From an uncultured beta proteobacterium (GTDB taxonomy: Bacteria > Pseudomonadota > Gammaproteobacteria > Burkholderiales > Burkholderiaceae_C), in NCBI GenBank assembly GCA_903958915.1, contig CAJBVC010000933.1, forward strand, positions 1 to 11,617: 11,617 nt of DNA, in the 5' to 3' direction. Both the position numbers and the translations under genes were made by a program. Shown here piece after piece: positions 1 to 6,722 of the stretch. Each line of letters begins with the position of its first letter. Positions within the stretch are counted from its first letter, which is position 1. The notes beneath the pieces are model-generated. The model saw only the letters and a list, made by a program, of their open reading frames with translations. It did no database searches and had not been told where the DNA came from.

Positions 1-1
1 C

Positions 2-712
2 CTGCCCAGTTTGCGTGTCAAAGGGCTATATCTGGCGGTAGCCACACTGGCAGCGCAGTTCTTTGCCGACTGGATGTTCTTGCGCATCAAGTGGTTTACC
101 AATGATGCGCCCTCGGGCTCGGTGTCGGTGAACAATTTGCAAGTGCTGGGAATGCCCATCGAGAGCCCGATTTCCAAGTACCTGCTGTGCCTGAGCATTC
201 TGGTGGTATTGGCGCTGGCAGCAAAAAACCTGGTGCGAGGAGCGGTGGGCCGGGAGTGGATGGCCATTCGCGATATGGACGTGGCCGCCGCCGTGATTGG
301 CATTCGCCCGATGTACGCCAAGCTCAGCGCATTTGCCATCAGTTCGTTCATCATCGGTGTCGCTGGCGCGCTGTGGGGCTTTGTTTATCTGGGCGCCTGG
401 GAGCCTGCCGCATTTTCGGTGGACATGTCTTTTCGCTTGTTGTTCATGGTCATCATTGGTGGCATGGGTTCCATCATGGGTAGCTTTTTCGGAGCCGGTT
501 TCATTGTCATCCTGCCCATCTTCCTGAACCAGTTTCTGCCGCTGTTGGGCGGCGTGGTGGGCGTGGAGATTTCCACCGCCGGGATATCGCACTCTGAGCT
601 GATCATTTTTGGCGCCTTGATTGTGTGGTTCCTGATCGTGGAACCCCACGGTTTGGCCAAGTTGTGGGCGCTGTCCAAGCAGAAGCTGCGGCTATGGCCG
701 TTTCCCCATTGA
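2..712 (+). CDS. livM: Branched-chain amino acid-type ABC transporter permease (LivM family), 3' part only
   Basis: Inner-membrane permease subunit of a high-affinity ABC importer of the Liv (HAAT) family. The reading frame is open to the left edge, so only the last 236 residues are present. Seen: several strongly hydrophobic stretches, the family-typical opening LRVKGLYLAVATLAAQF near residues 4-20, the cytoplasmic coupling segment GREWMAIRDMDVAAAVIGI followed by KLSAFAISS around residues 83-112, and glycine-rich late helices (GGMGSIMGSFFGA). These are diagnostic of LivM-type permeases. It is followed after 72 bp by a periplasmic binding protein and then a LivF-type ATPase, so it probably works with them; the LivH and LivG partners would lie upstream, outside the window. 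The substrate cannot be read from the permease. An adjacent ligase gene suggests an organic acid rather than leucine (inference). Confidence 0.93.
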   Translation: MPSLRVKGLYLAVATLAAQFFADWMFLRIKWFTNDAPSGSVSVNNLQVLGMPIESPISKYLLCLSILVVLALAAKNLVRGAVGREWMAIRDMDVAAAVIGIRPMYAKLSAFAISSFIIGVAGALWGFVYLGAWEPAAFSVDMSFRLLFMVIIGGMGSIMGSFFGAGFIVILPIFLNQFLPLLGGVVGVEISTAGISHSELIIFGALIVWFLIVEPHGLAKLWALSKQKLRLWPFPH

Positions 713-784
713 GATTTGTCTTTTTCGTCGCGTTGTTTGTTCATTAACCACAGGCATACCAATGCCGAACTTTAGGAGACTTTC

Positions 785-2101
785 GTGAAACTTCGAAACA
801 TCGTTCTGGCCAGTGCGCTGGCCGCCGTGGGGGCTAGCGCATTCGCGCAAGCCAAGGAGCAGTTCTTTCCGGTGCTCTCCTACCGCACCGGAGCCTATGC
901 ACCCAATGGCGTGCCGTGGGCCAACGGCTTTGTTGATTACATCAAACTCACCAACGCACGCGGCGGTATCAATGGCATGAAGATCAGCTATGAAGAGTGC
1001 GAAACCGGCTACGACACGGCCCGCAGCGTGGAGTGCTATGAAAGGTTGAAAGGCAAGAATGGCGGAGCAACCATGTTCCAGTCACTCTCGACAGGCGCGA
1101 CCTTTGCCCTGACTGAAAAGGCGCCAGGCGACAAGATTTCCATCATCACGGCCGGGTATGGTCGCAGCGAAAGCCAGGACGGAACGGTCTTCAAGTGGAA
1201 CTTTCCCCTGGTAGGAACCTACTGGCTGGCAGCCGACATTTTGGTGCAAAACATCGGCAAGAATGAAGGAGGGCTGGACAAGCTCAAGGGCAAGAAGATC
1301 ACCCTTGTGTACCACGACTCACCCTACGGCAAAGAGCCCATTCCCCTGTTGCAGGAACGTGCTGCGATGCATGGCTTCAACTTGCAATTGTTGCCGGTCA
1401 CAGCACCGGGGGTGGACCAAAAGGCGACCTGGCTGCAGGTCCGTCAGGCCAAGCCTGACTATGTGCTGCTATGGGGTTGGGGCGTGATGAATTCGACCGC
1501 GCTGAAAGAGGCCCAAGCCACCGGCTACCCGCGTGAAAAAATGTATGGCGTCTGGTGGTCGGGGGCCGAGCCTGATGTCAAGGACGTGGGTGAAGGCGCC
1601 AAGGGCTACAACGCCGCGGCCTTCCAGCACGGTGCCGAACCCGACTCCAAGGTGGTCAAGGAGATTCTGGCCGCGGTGCATGACAAGGGTCAGGGAACTG
1701 GACCTAAAGACGAGGTCGGACAAGTGCTGTACATGCGCGGCGTCGTGAGTTCCATGCTGGCGGTGGAAGGCGTGCGTCGCGCCCAGGAGCGCTTTGGCAA
1801 GGGCAAGTGGATGAGTGGCGAGCAAGCGCGCTGGGGCTACGAAAACCTCGCGCTCGACCAGAAGAAACTTGACGCCCTGGGCTTTGCCGGCGTGATGCGG
1901 CCCGTCAGCACCTCGTGCGCCGACCACATGGGTTCCAACTGGGCACGCGTGCATACGTGGGATGGTAAGAAGTGGGCGTTCTCGTCGGACTGGCTGCAGG
2001 CTGATGAGCAGGTTCTCAAGCCCCTGGTCAAGACCACAGCTGCCAAGTACGCTGCCGACAAGAAGCTGACGCCGCGGACGCCTGAAGATTGCCAATCCTG
2101 A
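785..2101 (+). CDS. Periplasmic substrate-binding protein of a Liv-type ABC transporter
   Basis: 438-residue solute receptor that would deliver ligand to the LivM-type permease next to it. Seen: a classical Sec signal peptide (MKLRNIVLASALAAVGASAFAQA, basic start, hydrophobic core, AFA-Q cleavage site near residue 22), followed by a type I periplasmic-binding fold sequence with NGVPWANGFVDYIKLTNARG and GGINGMKISYEECETGYD. This matches the Leu/Ile/Val-binding superfamily in its larger form, somewhat longer than the roughly 370 residues of E. coli LivJ. The start is GTG, with AGGAG at 774-778 six bases upstream. Cysteines in EECETGYDTARSVECYER and near the C-terminus could form disulfides. The 72-bp gap to livM is compatible with one transcript. 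The ligand is unknown; liv-like systems in Burkholderiales often import aromatic or dicarboxylic acids (established), so amino acid specificity should not be assumed. Confidence 0.92.
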   Translation: MKLRNIVLASALAAVGASAFAQAKEQFFPVLSYRTGAYAPNGVPWANGFVDYIKLTNARGGINGMKISYEECETGYDTARSVECYERLKGKNGGATMFQSLSTGATFALTEKAPGDKISIITAGYGRSESQDGTVFKWNFPLVGTYWLAADILVQNIGKNEGGLDKLKGKKITLVYHDSPYGKEPIPLLQERAAMHGFNLQLLPVTAPGVDQKATWLQVRQAKPDYVLLWGWGVMNSTALKEAQATGYPREKMYGVWWSGAEPDVKDVGEGAKGYNAAAFQHGAEPDSKVVKEILAAVHDKGQGTGPKDEVGQVLYMRGVVSSMLAVEGVRRAQERFGKGKWMSGEQARWGYENLALDQKKLDALGFAGVMRPVSTSCADHMGSNWARVHTWDGKKWAFSSDWLQADEQVLKPLVKTTAAKYAADKKLTPRTPEDCQS

Positions 2102-2113
2102 TTCTTTTTAACT

Positions 2114-2348
2114 CATAACTCACCACTCCCCCCAACCCCCTCGCCTCGCCAGGCGAGGGGGAGCCCTTAACAGCCCATTTGGTTGTTGGCTTTAGGTGAA
2201 GGTTCTACGGCACGAGCATCTTGGAGTACCGATGGACCAGGGTTGTGCGAGCCATAGAAGCGCGACTCGCAGCGCGCGGTCAAATGTGGCTGTTGGGCTC
2301 CCCCTCGCCCAGCGGGGCGAGGGGGTTTGGGGGAGTGGGGAGTAAGAG
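2114..2348. repeat. MITE-like element with long imperfect inverted repeats, each arm carrying an 11-bp hairpin
   Basis: The 352-bp gap between the binding protein and livF is largely this element. The left arm (about 2114-2176) and right arm (about 2284-2348) are near-perfect reverse complements over about 60 bases: both read ACTCxCCACTCCCCC, then CCCCCTCGCC, then GGCGAGGGGGAGCCC and AACAGCC. Each arm is itself a hairpin. The left stem is 2136-2146/2151-2161 with loop CGCC, the right stem is 2300-2310/2315-2325 with loop AGCG, both with 11 perfect pairs and with different, still pairing, bases at the stem tip (T-A against C-G). The 110-bp centre shows no credible gene. No clear target duplication was found. 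The structure suggests a non-autonomous mobile element or a dispersed repeat, and copies elsewhere in the genome would be expected. Confidence 0.7.
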
Positions 2349-2375
2349 ATGTTTGAAGAGAAAAGTTTGATGAGA

Positions 2376-2436
2376 AAAGAGCCTTCAGCGCCCGTGCGCA
2401 CTGCGTAAGCAGCTACTAATTGGATAGCAATTAAGC
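2376..2436. repeat. Possible short dispersed intergenic repeat upstream of livF
   Basis: The stretch contains GAGCCTTCAGCGCCCGTGCG, then CACTGCGTAAGCAGCTACT and AATTGGATAGCAATTAAGC. From memory this composition (CAGCGC ... TAAGCAGCTA ... GATAGCA) resembles a short repeat common between genes in Comamonadaceae, related to the one proposed at 6418-6470. This is recognition by pattern, not by alignment. It immediately precedes the livF start and may supply part of its leader. Confidence 0.3.
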
Positions 2437-2453
2437 AATACCCGGAACAAGAC

Positions 2454-3263
2454 ATGGAACCCAAGAATATTGTTCTCAACGTGAATGGCATTGAGGTCAT
2501 TTACAACCACGTGATTCTGGTGCTCAAGGGCGTGTCACTGCAGGTACCCGAGGGTGGCATTGTCGCCATTCTGGGCGGCAATGGAGCGGGCAAGACCACC
2601 ACATTGCGGGCGGTTTCCAATTTGCTGGCCGGTGAGCGTGGAGAGGTCACCAAGGGCTCGATCGAGTTGCGGGGAGAGCGCATCGAAAACCTGTCACCGG
2701 CCGATCTGGTGCAGCGTGGGGTGGTGCAGGTAATGGAGGGGCGGCACTGCTTTGCCCACCTGACCATCGAGGAGAACCTGCTCACCGGGGGCTACACCCG
2801 CAAGAGCAAGGTCGAAGTCGCCGCGAACCTGGAGAAGGTCTACAACTACTTCCCGCGCCTGAAAACCCGGCGCACCAGCCAGGCTGCCTATACATCGGGC
2901 GGTGAGCAGCAGATGTGCGCCATCGGGCGCGCGCTGATGGCCAACCCCAGCATGGTGTTGCTGGATGAGCCCTCCATGGGGCTGGCGCCGCAGATTGTGG
3001 AAGAAGTGTTCGAGATCGTCAAAGACCTCAATGTCAAGGAGAAGGTGACCTTTCTGCTGGCCGAGCAGAACACCAATATGGCACTCAAGTACGCAGACTA
3101 CGGTTACATCATGGAATCTGGCCGCGTGGTGATGGATGGTGCGGCCGACTACCTGCGCACCAATGAAGACGTGAAGGAGTTCTACCTTGGCATGGGCGGT
3201 GGCGAGCGCAAGAGCTTCAAGGACGTCAAGAGCTACAAACGGCGCAAGCGCTGGCTTGCATGA
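2454..3263 (+). CDS. livF: Liv-type ABC transporter ATP-binding protein (LivF family)
   Basis: Cytoplasmic ATPase subunit that powers the importer. Seen in order in 269 residues: Walker A GGNGAGKTT (41-49), Q-loop region VQVMEGRHCF (91-100), ABC signature TSGGEQQ (147-153), Walker B SMVLLDEP (166-173), and LLAEQNTNMAL (201-211), where the switch-loop histidine is glutamine, as usual in LivF proteins. The family is normally about 235 residues; the extra length is a basic C-terminal tail (GGGERKSFKDVKSYKRRKRW). The ATG start fits the conserved N-terminus, but the ribosome site is weak (CGGAA about 2443). It is separated from the binding protein by a hairpin-rich element, so expression may depend on read-through or on a separate promoter. 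Confidence 0.95.
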   Translation: MEPKNIVLNVNGIEVIYNHVILVLKGVSLQVPEGGIVAILGGNGAGKTTTLRAVSNLLAGERGEVTKGSIELRGERIENLSPADLVQRGVVQVMEGRHCFAHLTIEENLLTGGYTRKSKVEVAANLEKVYNYFPRLKTRRTSQAAYTSGGEQQMCAIGRALMANPSMVLLDEPSMGLAPQIVEEVFEIVKDLNVKEKVTFLLAEQNTNMALKYADYGYIMESGRVVMDGAADYLRTNEDVKEFYLGMGGGERKSFKDVKSYKRRKRWLA

Positions 3264-3360
3264 AACACCCCCCGGCTTCGCGCACTGCGTGTCGCTACGC
3301 TTTCCCCCTTGCAGGGGGCAATACCGGTGGCCCGGCTAAGCCGGTTCCACGGTATTCCTG
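3264..3360. repeat. REP-like palindromic intergenic unit
   Basis: This starts directly after the livF stop codon. It contains the hairpin CCCCCTTGCAGGGGG (3304-3318) and then a compound stem: ATACCGGTGG (3321-3330) pairs with CCACGGTAT (3347-3355) with one bulged G, enclosing CCGGC-TAA-GCCGG (3332-3344). The leading CCCCGGCTTCGCGCACTGCG, GTCGCTACGCTTTCCCCCTTG and the later GGCCCGGCTAAGCCGGTTCC look like the abundant REP-like intergenic unit of Comamonadaceae genomes (recognised from memory). It lies between two co-transcribed genes, where such units can stabilise the upstream mRNA or reduce read-through. The rest of the 145-bp gap only holds the next gene's ribosome site. Confidence 0.7.
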
Positions 3361-3394
3361 GAACAGCGGCATGCTGCGCATGGCCGCCTCAATG

Positions 3395-3400
3395 AGGAGT
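3395..3400 (+). promoter_or_regulatory. Shine-Dalgarno site fixing the GTG start of the ligase gene
   Basis: GAGGAG-like sequence lies eight bases before GTG at 3409. The nearby ATGs at 3371, 3380 and 3392 are in another frame, so the GTG is the best-supported start. Confidence 0.7.
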
Positions 3401-3408
3401 ACGCCTTC

Positions 3409-4668
3409 GTGAGTAATTTTTTTGACCAAATGGAGACCCGGTCTCCTTCCGAGCGTGAAGCTGCCTTGATGGCGGCATTGCCGGTGCAGGTGGCGCATGC
3501 GCAAGCCAAGAGCGTGGCATTTGCGCAGATTTTGCAGGGGGTCGACGCAGCGGGTGTCAATAGCCGCGAGGCACTTGCGAGGCTACCGGTGACGCGCAAG
3601 AATGAACTGCAGGAGCGCCAGCAGGCTGTGCGGGAGCAGGGCGCAGGCGCAGACGTATTTGGTGGTTTCAGCACGGCCGGTTACGGTGCGTCCATGCCGC
3701 GGCTGTTTGCCAGCCCGGGGCCTATCTACGAGCCCGAAGGCACTGCCCGCGATTACTGGCGCATGGCGCGCGCCATCTTCGCCGCCGGATTTCGCGCGGG
3801 CGACCTGATTCACAACAGCTTCAGCTACCACTTTGTGCCGGCTGGCTCCATGATGGAAACCGGCGCACATGCCATGGGCTGCAGTGTGTTTCCGGGTGGA
3901 ACCGGGCAAACCGAGCAGCAGGTGCACGCGATGCGTGATTTGCGACCTGCGGGCTACATTGGTACCCCCAGTTTTCTGAAGATCATTGTCGAAAAAGCAG
4001 CAGAGATTGGCGTGCCATTACCCAGCGTCAAAAAAGCAATGTTTGGTGGCGAAGCCTTTCCCCCGAGCTTGCGTGACTGGTTTACCGCCCATGGAATTGA
4101 CGGCTACCAGTGCTACGCCACGGCCGATCTGGGACTCATTGCCTACGAAACGGCGGCACGCGAGGGATTGGTTCTTGACGAGGGCGTCATCGTCGAGATA
4201 GTGCGTCCCGGCACGGGCGATCCGGTGGCCGCGGGCGAGGTGGGTGAACTGGTGGTCACTTCCCTCAACCCCATTTATCCGCTGATTCGTTTTGGTACCG
4301 GAGATTTGTCGGCAGTCTTGCCGGGGCCGTGCCCAACGGGCCGAACTAACGCCCGCATCAAAGGCTGGATGGGGCGCGCAGACCAGACCACCAAGATCCG
4401 CGGCATGTTTGTGCATGCCAAGCAGGTCGATGCCATTGTCAAACGTTTCACCGAGGTGGCCCGGGCGCGCCTGGTGGTTACTGGCGAAATGGCCAACGAC
4501 GTCATGACCTTGCAGGTGGAGACGAGCACCGCGTCGGACGCATTGGCCAGCCGTATTGGAGATGCCATTCGTGATGTGACCAAATTGCGTGGGCAAGTCG
4601 AGCTGGTGACGCCTGGCAGCTTGCCCAATGATGGCAAAGTTATTGAAGACGCGCGCAGTTACAAGTAA
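3409..4668 (+). CDS. PaaK-like AMP-forming CoA ligase family protein
   Basis: 419-residue member of the phenylacetate-CoA ligase-like branch of the ANL adenylating enzymes, which activate a carboxylate with ATP and then form the CoA thioester. Seen: MFGGEAFP (211-218), YATADLG (236-242, the aromatic/acidic A5 region), IRFGTGDLS (293-301, the ribose-binding Asp motif), GRADQTTKIRGMFV (322-335, the hinge A8 region), and a C-terminal SLPNDGK (404-410) that may supply the A10 lysine. PaaK is about 440 residues, so this is close to full length. Odd: the Ser/Thr/Gly-rich phosphate loop expected near residues 95-110 (SSGTTGxP in relatives) is replaced by LFASPGPIYEPEG. I recall the same sequence in homologues next to liv genes, so it may be a subfamily trait rather than a mutation. 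Its position 145 bp after livF suggests it activates the imported acid (inference). The substrate is unknown. Confidence 0.82.
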   Translation: MSNFFDQMETRSPSEREAALMAALPVQVAHAQAKSVAFAQILQGVDAAGVNSREALARLPVTRKNELQERQQAVREQGAGADVFGGFSTAGYGASMPRLFASPGPIYEPEGTARDYWRMARAIFAAGFRAGDLIHNSFSYHFVPAGSMMETGAHAMGCSVFPGGTGQTEQQVHAMRDLRPAGYIGTPSFLKIIVEKAAEIGVPLPSVKKAMFGGEAFPPSLRDWFTAHGIDGYQCYATADLGLIAYETAAREGLVLDEGVIVEIVRPGTGDPVAAGEVGELVVTSLNPIYPLIRFGTGDLSAVLPGPCPTGRTNARIKGWMGRADQTTKIRGMFVHAKQVDAIVKRFTEVARARLVVTGEMANDVMTLQVETSTASDALASRIGDAIRDVTKLRGQVELVTPGSLPNDGKVIEDARSYK

Positions 4669-4738
4669 GATTGCCGCCCGAGTGGGTGTCCTGCCTTGCG
4701 CTTGGAAGACGTTTGAACTATCTACCTTGGAGTGAAGC

Positions 4739-5713
4739 ATGAAAAAGCTGGCCTTGATTTCTGTGGGTCTTCTTGCCGTGGTGCATGCCCATGCCCAAAC
4801 CTTTCCATCCAAAACCATCACCATCGTGGTGCCCTTCGCCGCAGGTGGACCCACGGACCGGTCTGCACGTGATTTGGCGGAAGCCCTGCGTAAACCTTTA
4901 GGCGGTGTGACTGTGGTGGTGGACAACGTTGCAGGTGCGGGTGGATCCATCGGCGCCAACAAAGTGGCCAAGGCTGCGCCGGATGGACATACCTTGCTGC
5001 TGCACCATATCGGCATGGCGACTATGCCCACCCTGGTACGCAATATCCCGTTCAAGGTCGAAAGTGATTTTGAGTACCTTGGCATGGTCAGCGACGTTCC
5101 GATGACACTGATCGGACGGCCCACGTTGCCGGCGAAAAACTTCAAGGATTTGACCGCCTGGATCGGCCAGAACAAAGGCAAGGTCAATCTCGGAAATGCC
5201 GGTGTGGGATCGGCTTCGCACCTGTGCGGACTGCTGATTCAAAATGCCCTGCAGGCCGACATGACGACCGTGCCCTACAAGGGAACGGCACCGGCCATGA
5301 CCGACCTGATAGGCGGGCAGATTGACTTGATGTGCGACCAGACCACCAACACCTCTTCGCACATCGAAGCGGGAAAAGTCATTGGTTATGGGGTGACGAC
5401 CGCCAAACCCCTCACCACCGCCGCTTTGAAGGATTTACCCACCCTGAGCGATGCTGGGCTCAAGGGCTTTGAAGTCGTGGTCTGGCAGGGCTTGTATGCG
5501 CCCAAAGGGACCCCCACCGAGGTTGTGGTGAAACTCAATAGCGCTTTGAAAGCGGCCTTGAAGGATGCCGACTTCATCAAAAAGCAGGAGGGACTCGGTG
5601 CCATCGTCGTGACGGGCAAGCGATTGGACGTGGATGAGCACAAGAAGTTTGTAGCTGCTGAAATTGCCAGATGGAGCCCCGTTATCAAGGCCGCCGGCGT
5701 TTACGCCGACTGA
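4739..5713 (+). CDS. Bug/TctC-family periplasmic substrate-binding protein
   Basis: 324-residue extracytoplasmic receptor of the tripartite tricarboxylate transporter (TTT) Bug family, greatly expanded in Burkholderiales (established). Seen: signal peptide MKKLALISVGLLAVVHAHA with cleavage before Gln20, then the family opening FPSKTITIVVPFAAGGPTD (22-40), DNVAGAGGSIGANKVAKAAPDG (60-82), the VPYKGTAPAMTDLIGGQID region (about 180-198), and GLYAPKGTP near 250. These are hallmarks of Bug proteins, which bind carboxylates such as citrate, glutamate, aspartate or aromatic acids. GGAG at 4729-4732 lies six bases before the ATG. It follows the ligase gene by 70 bp on the same strand and may belong to the same transcript. 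No TctA/TctB membrane partner is present, which is common for orphan Bug proteins. The ligand cannot be read. Confidence 0.93.
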   Translation: MKKLALISVGLLAVVHAHAQTFPSKTITIVVPFAAGGPTDRSARDLAEALRKPLGGVTVVVDNVAGAGGSIGANKVAKAAPDGHTLLLHHIGMATMPTLVRNIPFKVESDFEYLGMVSDVPMTLIGRPTLPAKNFKDLTAWIGQNKGKVNLGNAGVGSASHLCGLLIQNALQADMTTVPYKGTAPAMTDLIGGQIDLMCDQTTNTSSHIEAGKVIGYGVTTAKPLTTAALKDLPTLSDAGLKGFEVVVWQGLYAPKGTPTEVVVKLNSALKAALKDADFIKKQEGLGAIVVTGKRLDVDEHKKFVAAEIARWSPVIKAAGVYAD

Positions 5714-5732
5714 CTGGTGGGCTGACGGTTAG

Positions 5733-6065
5733 TCAGACGCCCCAAACCAATTCGTGGTCTTCCTTCAGGCAGCGTTTAAGCACCTCGATGAATGGCGCGG
5801 CGCGCTGGCGCAAGGAGATACGCTCGGCGTGTGCAGATTCTTCGTTGTGTGCAGTGGCTTCCCGACTGCGTTGTTGCTGCCGCTCATCATCTTCTCGAAT
5901 TGCGGCTTCCAGAGCCATCAGGGCGGCAGGGATATCCGCAGGCAACAAGATGCCTTTGGCAAGCGAATCCGTATCATCCTTTCCCACGATCCTGAGAATC
6001 TGGCGACCATTGGGCTCGAGCATGATGAGATCGCCAGTGGCTTTAGACTTGAATTTGTACAGCAT
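5733..6065 (-). CDS. DUF1840 family protein
   Basis: 110-residue soluble protein recognised by its N-terminus MLYKFKSKATGDLIMLEPNG, typical of the DUF1840 family of beta- and gammaproteobacteria. Function unknown. The first half looks beta-rich and contains GRQILRIVGKDD; the middle is a charged, probably helical stretch (EAAIREDDERQQQRSREA); the C-terminal half (SLRQRAAPFIEVLKRCLKEDHELVWGV) resembles a helical cap. No signal peptide or membrane helix. It is convergent with the Bug gene (19-bp gap) and head-to-head with the PHA-system gene, with start codons only 17 bp apart. Upstream of its ATG there is no purine-rich ribosome site, because that DNA is used on the other strand; translation may be leaderless or the initiation signal weak. 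Confidence 0.85.
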   Translation of the reverse strand: MLYKFKSKATGDLIMLEPNGRQILRIVGKDDTDSLAKGILLPADIPAALMALEAAIREDDERQQQRSREATAHNEESAHAERISLRQRAAPFIEVLKRCLKEDHELVWGV

Positions 6066-6070
6066 GGGGC

Positions 6071-6077
6071 AGGAGGT
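6071..6077 (+). promoter_or_regulatory. Strong Shine-Dalgarno in the 17-bp head-to-head gap
   Basis: AGGAGGT is a near-perfect anti-16S match five bases before ATG 6083 of the PHA-system gene. On the opposite strand the same bases read ACCTCCT and give the DUF1840 gene no ribosome site. Confidence 0.8.
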
Positions 6078-6082
6078 CCGTA

Positions 6083-6409
6083 ATGGCTAATTTACACATT
6101 CGACGCGATCATTCGCTGGGGTTGAAAGCAGCCCGAAAAATTGCCTTCGCTTGGGCCGAACAGGTTGAAAGCGACTTCGGGATGGAATGCACTTACGAGG
6201 AAGGAGTTGCCGAAGACGTCGTGCGCTTCACCCGCTCAGGTGTGAATGGTACGCTGTTAGTCACTGCCGACCATTTCAACCTGGACGCCAAGCTCGGATT
6301 CTTGCTGGGAGCCTTCAAAGACCGCATCGAGGCCGAGATCGTGAAAAATCTGGACGACTTGCTCGCCCCAAAGGCACCTGCGAAAAAAGCTACACCGAAG
6401 AAAAAGTAG
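6083..6409 (+). CDS. Polyhydroxyalkanoic acid system family protein
   Basis: 108-residue protein matching, by recognition, the small PHA-system family (PHA_gran_rgn type) found near polyhydroxyalkanoate or granule genes in proteobacteria. Its biochemical role is not established. Seen: IRRDHSLGLKAARKIAFAWA (5-24), a long N-terminal helix, then ESDFGMECTYEEGVAEDVVRFTRSGVNGTLLVTADHF as a likely beta sheet, then LGFLLGAFKDRIEAEIVKNLD as a second helix. It ends in a basic tail, APKAPAKKATPKKK, similar in composition to the phasin tail at the right edge. Start chosen at ATG after AGGAGGT (6071-6077). Divergent from DUF1840 and convergent with the acyl-CoA-binding protein gene. Confidence 0.85.
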   Translation: MANLHIRRDHSLGLKAARKIAFAWAEQVESDFGMECTYEEGVAEDVVRFTRSGVNGTLLVTADHFNLDAKLGFLLGAFKDRIEAEIVKNLDDLLAPKAPAKKATPKKK

Positions 6410-6417
6410 CGACGCGC

Positions 6418-6470
6418 TATATTTTTCATAGCGGCTTGCGCTTGACCGGCAAGCGCTACAGCCATTATTA
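6418..6470. repeat. Palindromic intergenic repeat between convergent genes
   Basis: An imperfect hairpin occupies the 58-bp convergent gap: GCGCTTG (6438-6444) pairs with CAAGCGC (6450-6456) around loop ACCGG, extended after a small internal loop by GGCT (6433-6436) with AGCC (6460-6463). Flanking GCTATATTTTTCATAGCG forms another small palindrome. It resembles a repeat common between genes in Comamonadaceae genomes (memory-based). It could end transcription from both sides, but no U-rich tract follows the main stem on either strand, so a terminator role is uncertain. Confidence 0.5.
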
Positions 6471-6722
6471 GCTTAGGGATTCAATCAGCGCAACGTACTG
6501 CTTCATGGCGTCGTCGACCGATGTCCCCTTGAGGCCATTCCATGCGTCCCACTTGGCACGGCCCACCATATCCACAAAGCCAGGCTTTTTCTCGGTGTTG
6601 TCACCGGTCGTGGCTTGCTTGTACAGCGCATAGATTTTGAGCAAAGTGGCGTTGTCCGGGCGCTCAGTCAGACTCTTGGAATTCGCGACTGCTGCTTCAA
6701 ACTTGGATTTCATTGTGGCCAT
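6468..6722 (-). CDS. Acyl-CoA-binding protein (ACBP), eukaryote-like
   Basis: 84-residue cytosolic carrier that binds medium- and long-chain acyl-CoA esters and buffers or delivers them to enzymes. The ligand-contacting residues known from mammalian ACBP are present: Tyr31 and Lys35 in IYALYKQATTGDN (30-42), Lys57 in GRAKWDAWNGLKGTS (54-68) and Tyr76 in AMKQYVALIESL. They correspond to Tyr28, Lys32, Lys54 and Tyr73. The length matches the single-domain family (about 86). The frame is open further upstream, but ATG 6722 is chosen because GGAG (6729-6732 on this strand) lies six bases before it and the conserved fold begins at MATMKSKFEAAV. ACBP is rare in bacteria but known in Burkholderiales. 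It is divergent from a WS/DGAT gene that uses acyl-CoA, suggesting a direct metabolic partnership (inference). Confidence 0.94.
   Translation of the reverse strand: MATMKSKFEAAVANSKSLTERPDNATLLKIYALYKQATTGDNTEKKPGFVDMVGRAKWDAWNGLKGTSVDDAMKQYVALIESLS

Noticed and set aside
1469..2095. 208-codon open frame on the - strand within the binding protein gene
   Set aside because: Shadow of a gene with a signal peptide and family motifs; His/Gly/Arg-rich composition typical of antisense frames.
2192..2500. Small - strand open frame inside the inverted-repeat element
   Set aside because: It runs through the repeat arm and into livF, with no family resemblance.
4018..5187. 389-codon open frame on the - strand across the ligase and Bug genes
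   Set aside because: It spans two well-supported + genes and the gap between them, with no recognisable protein family.
5710..5736. Inverted repeat CTGACT/AGTCAG overlapping the stop codons of the Bug and DUF1840 genes as a bidirectional terminator
   Set aside because: Only six pairs with a 15-base loop and no T-tract; too weak to call.
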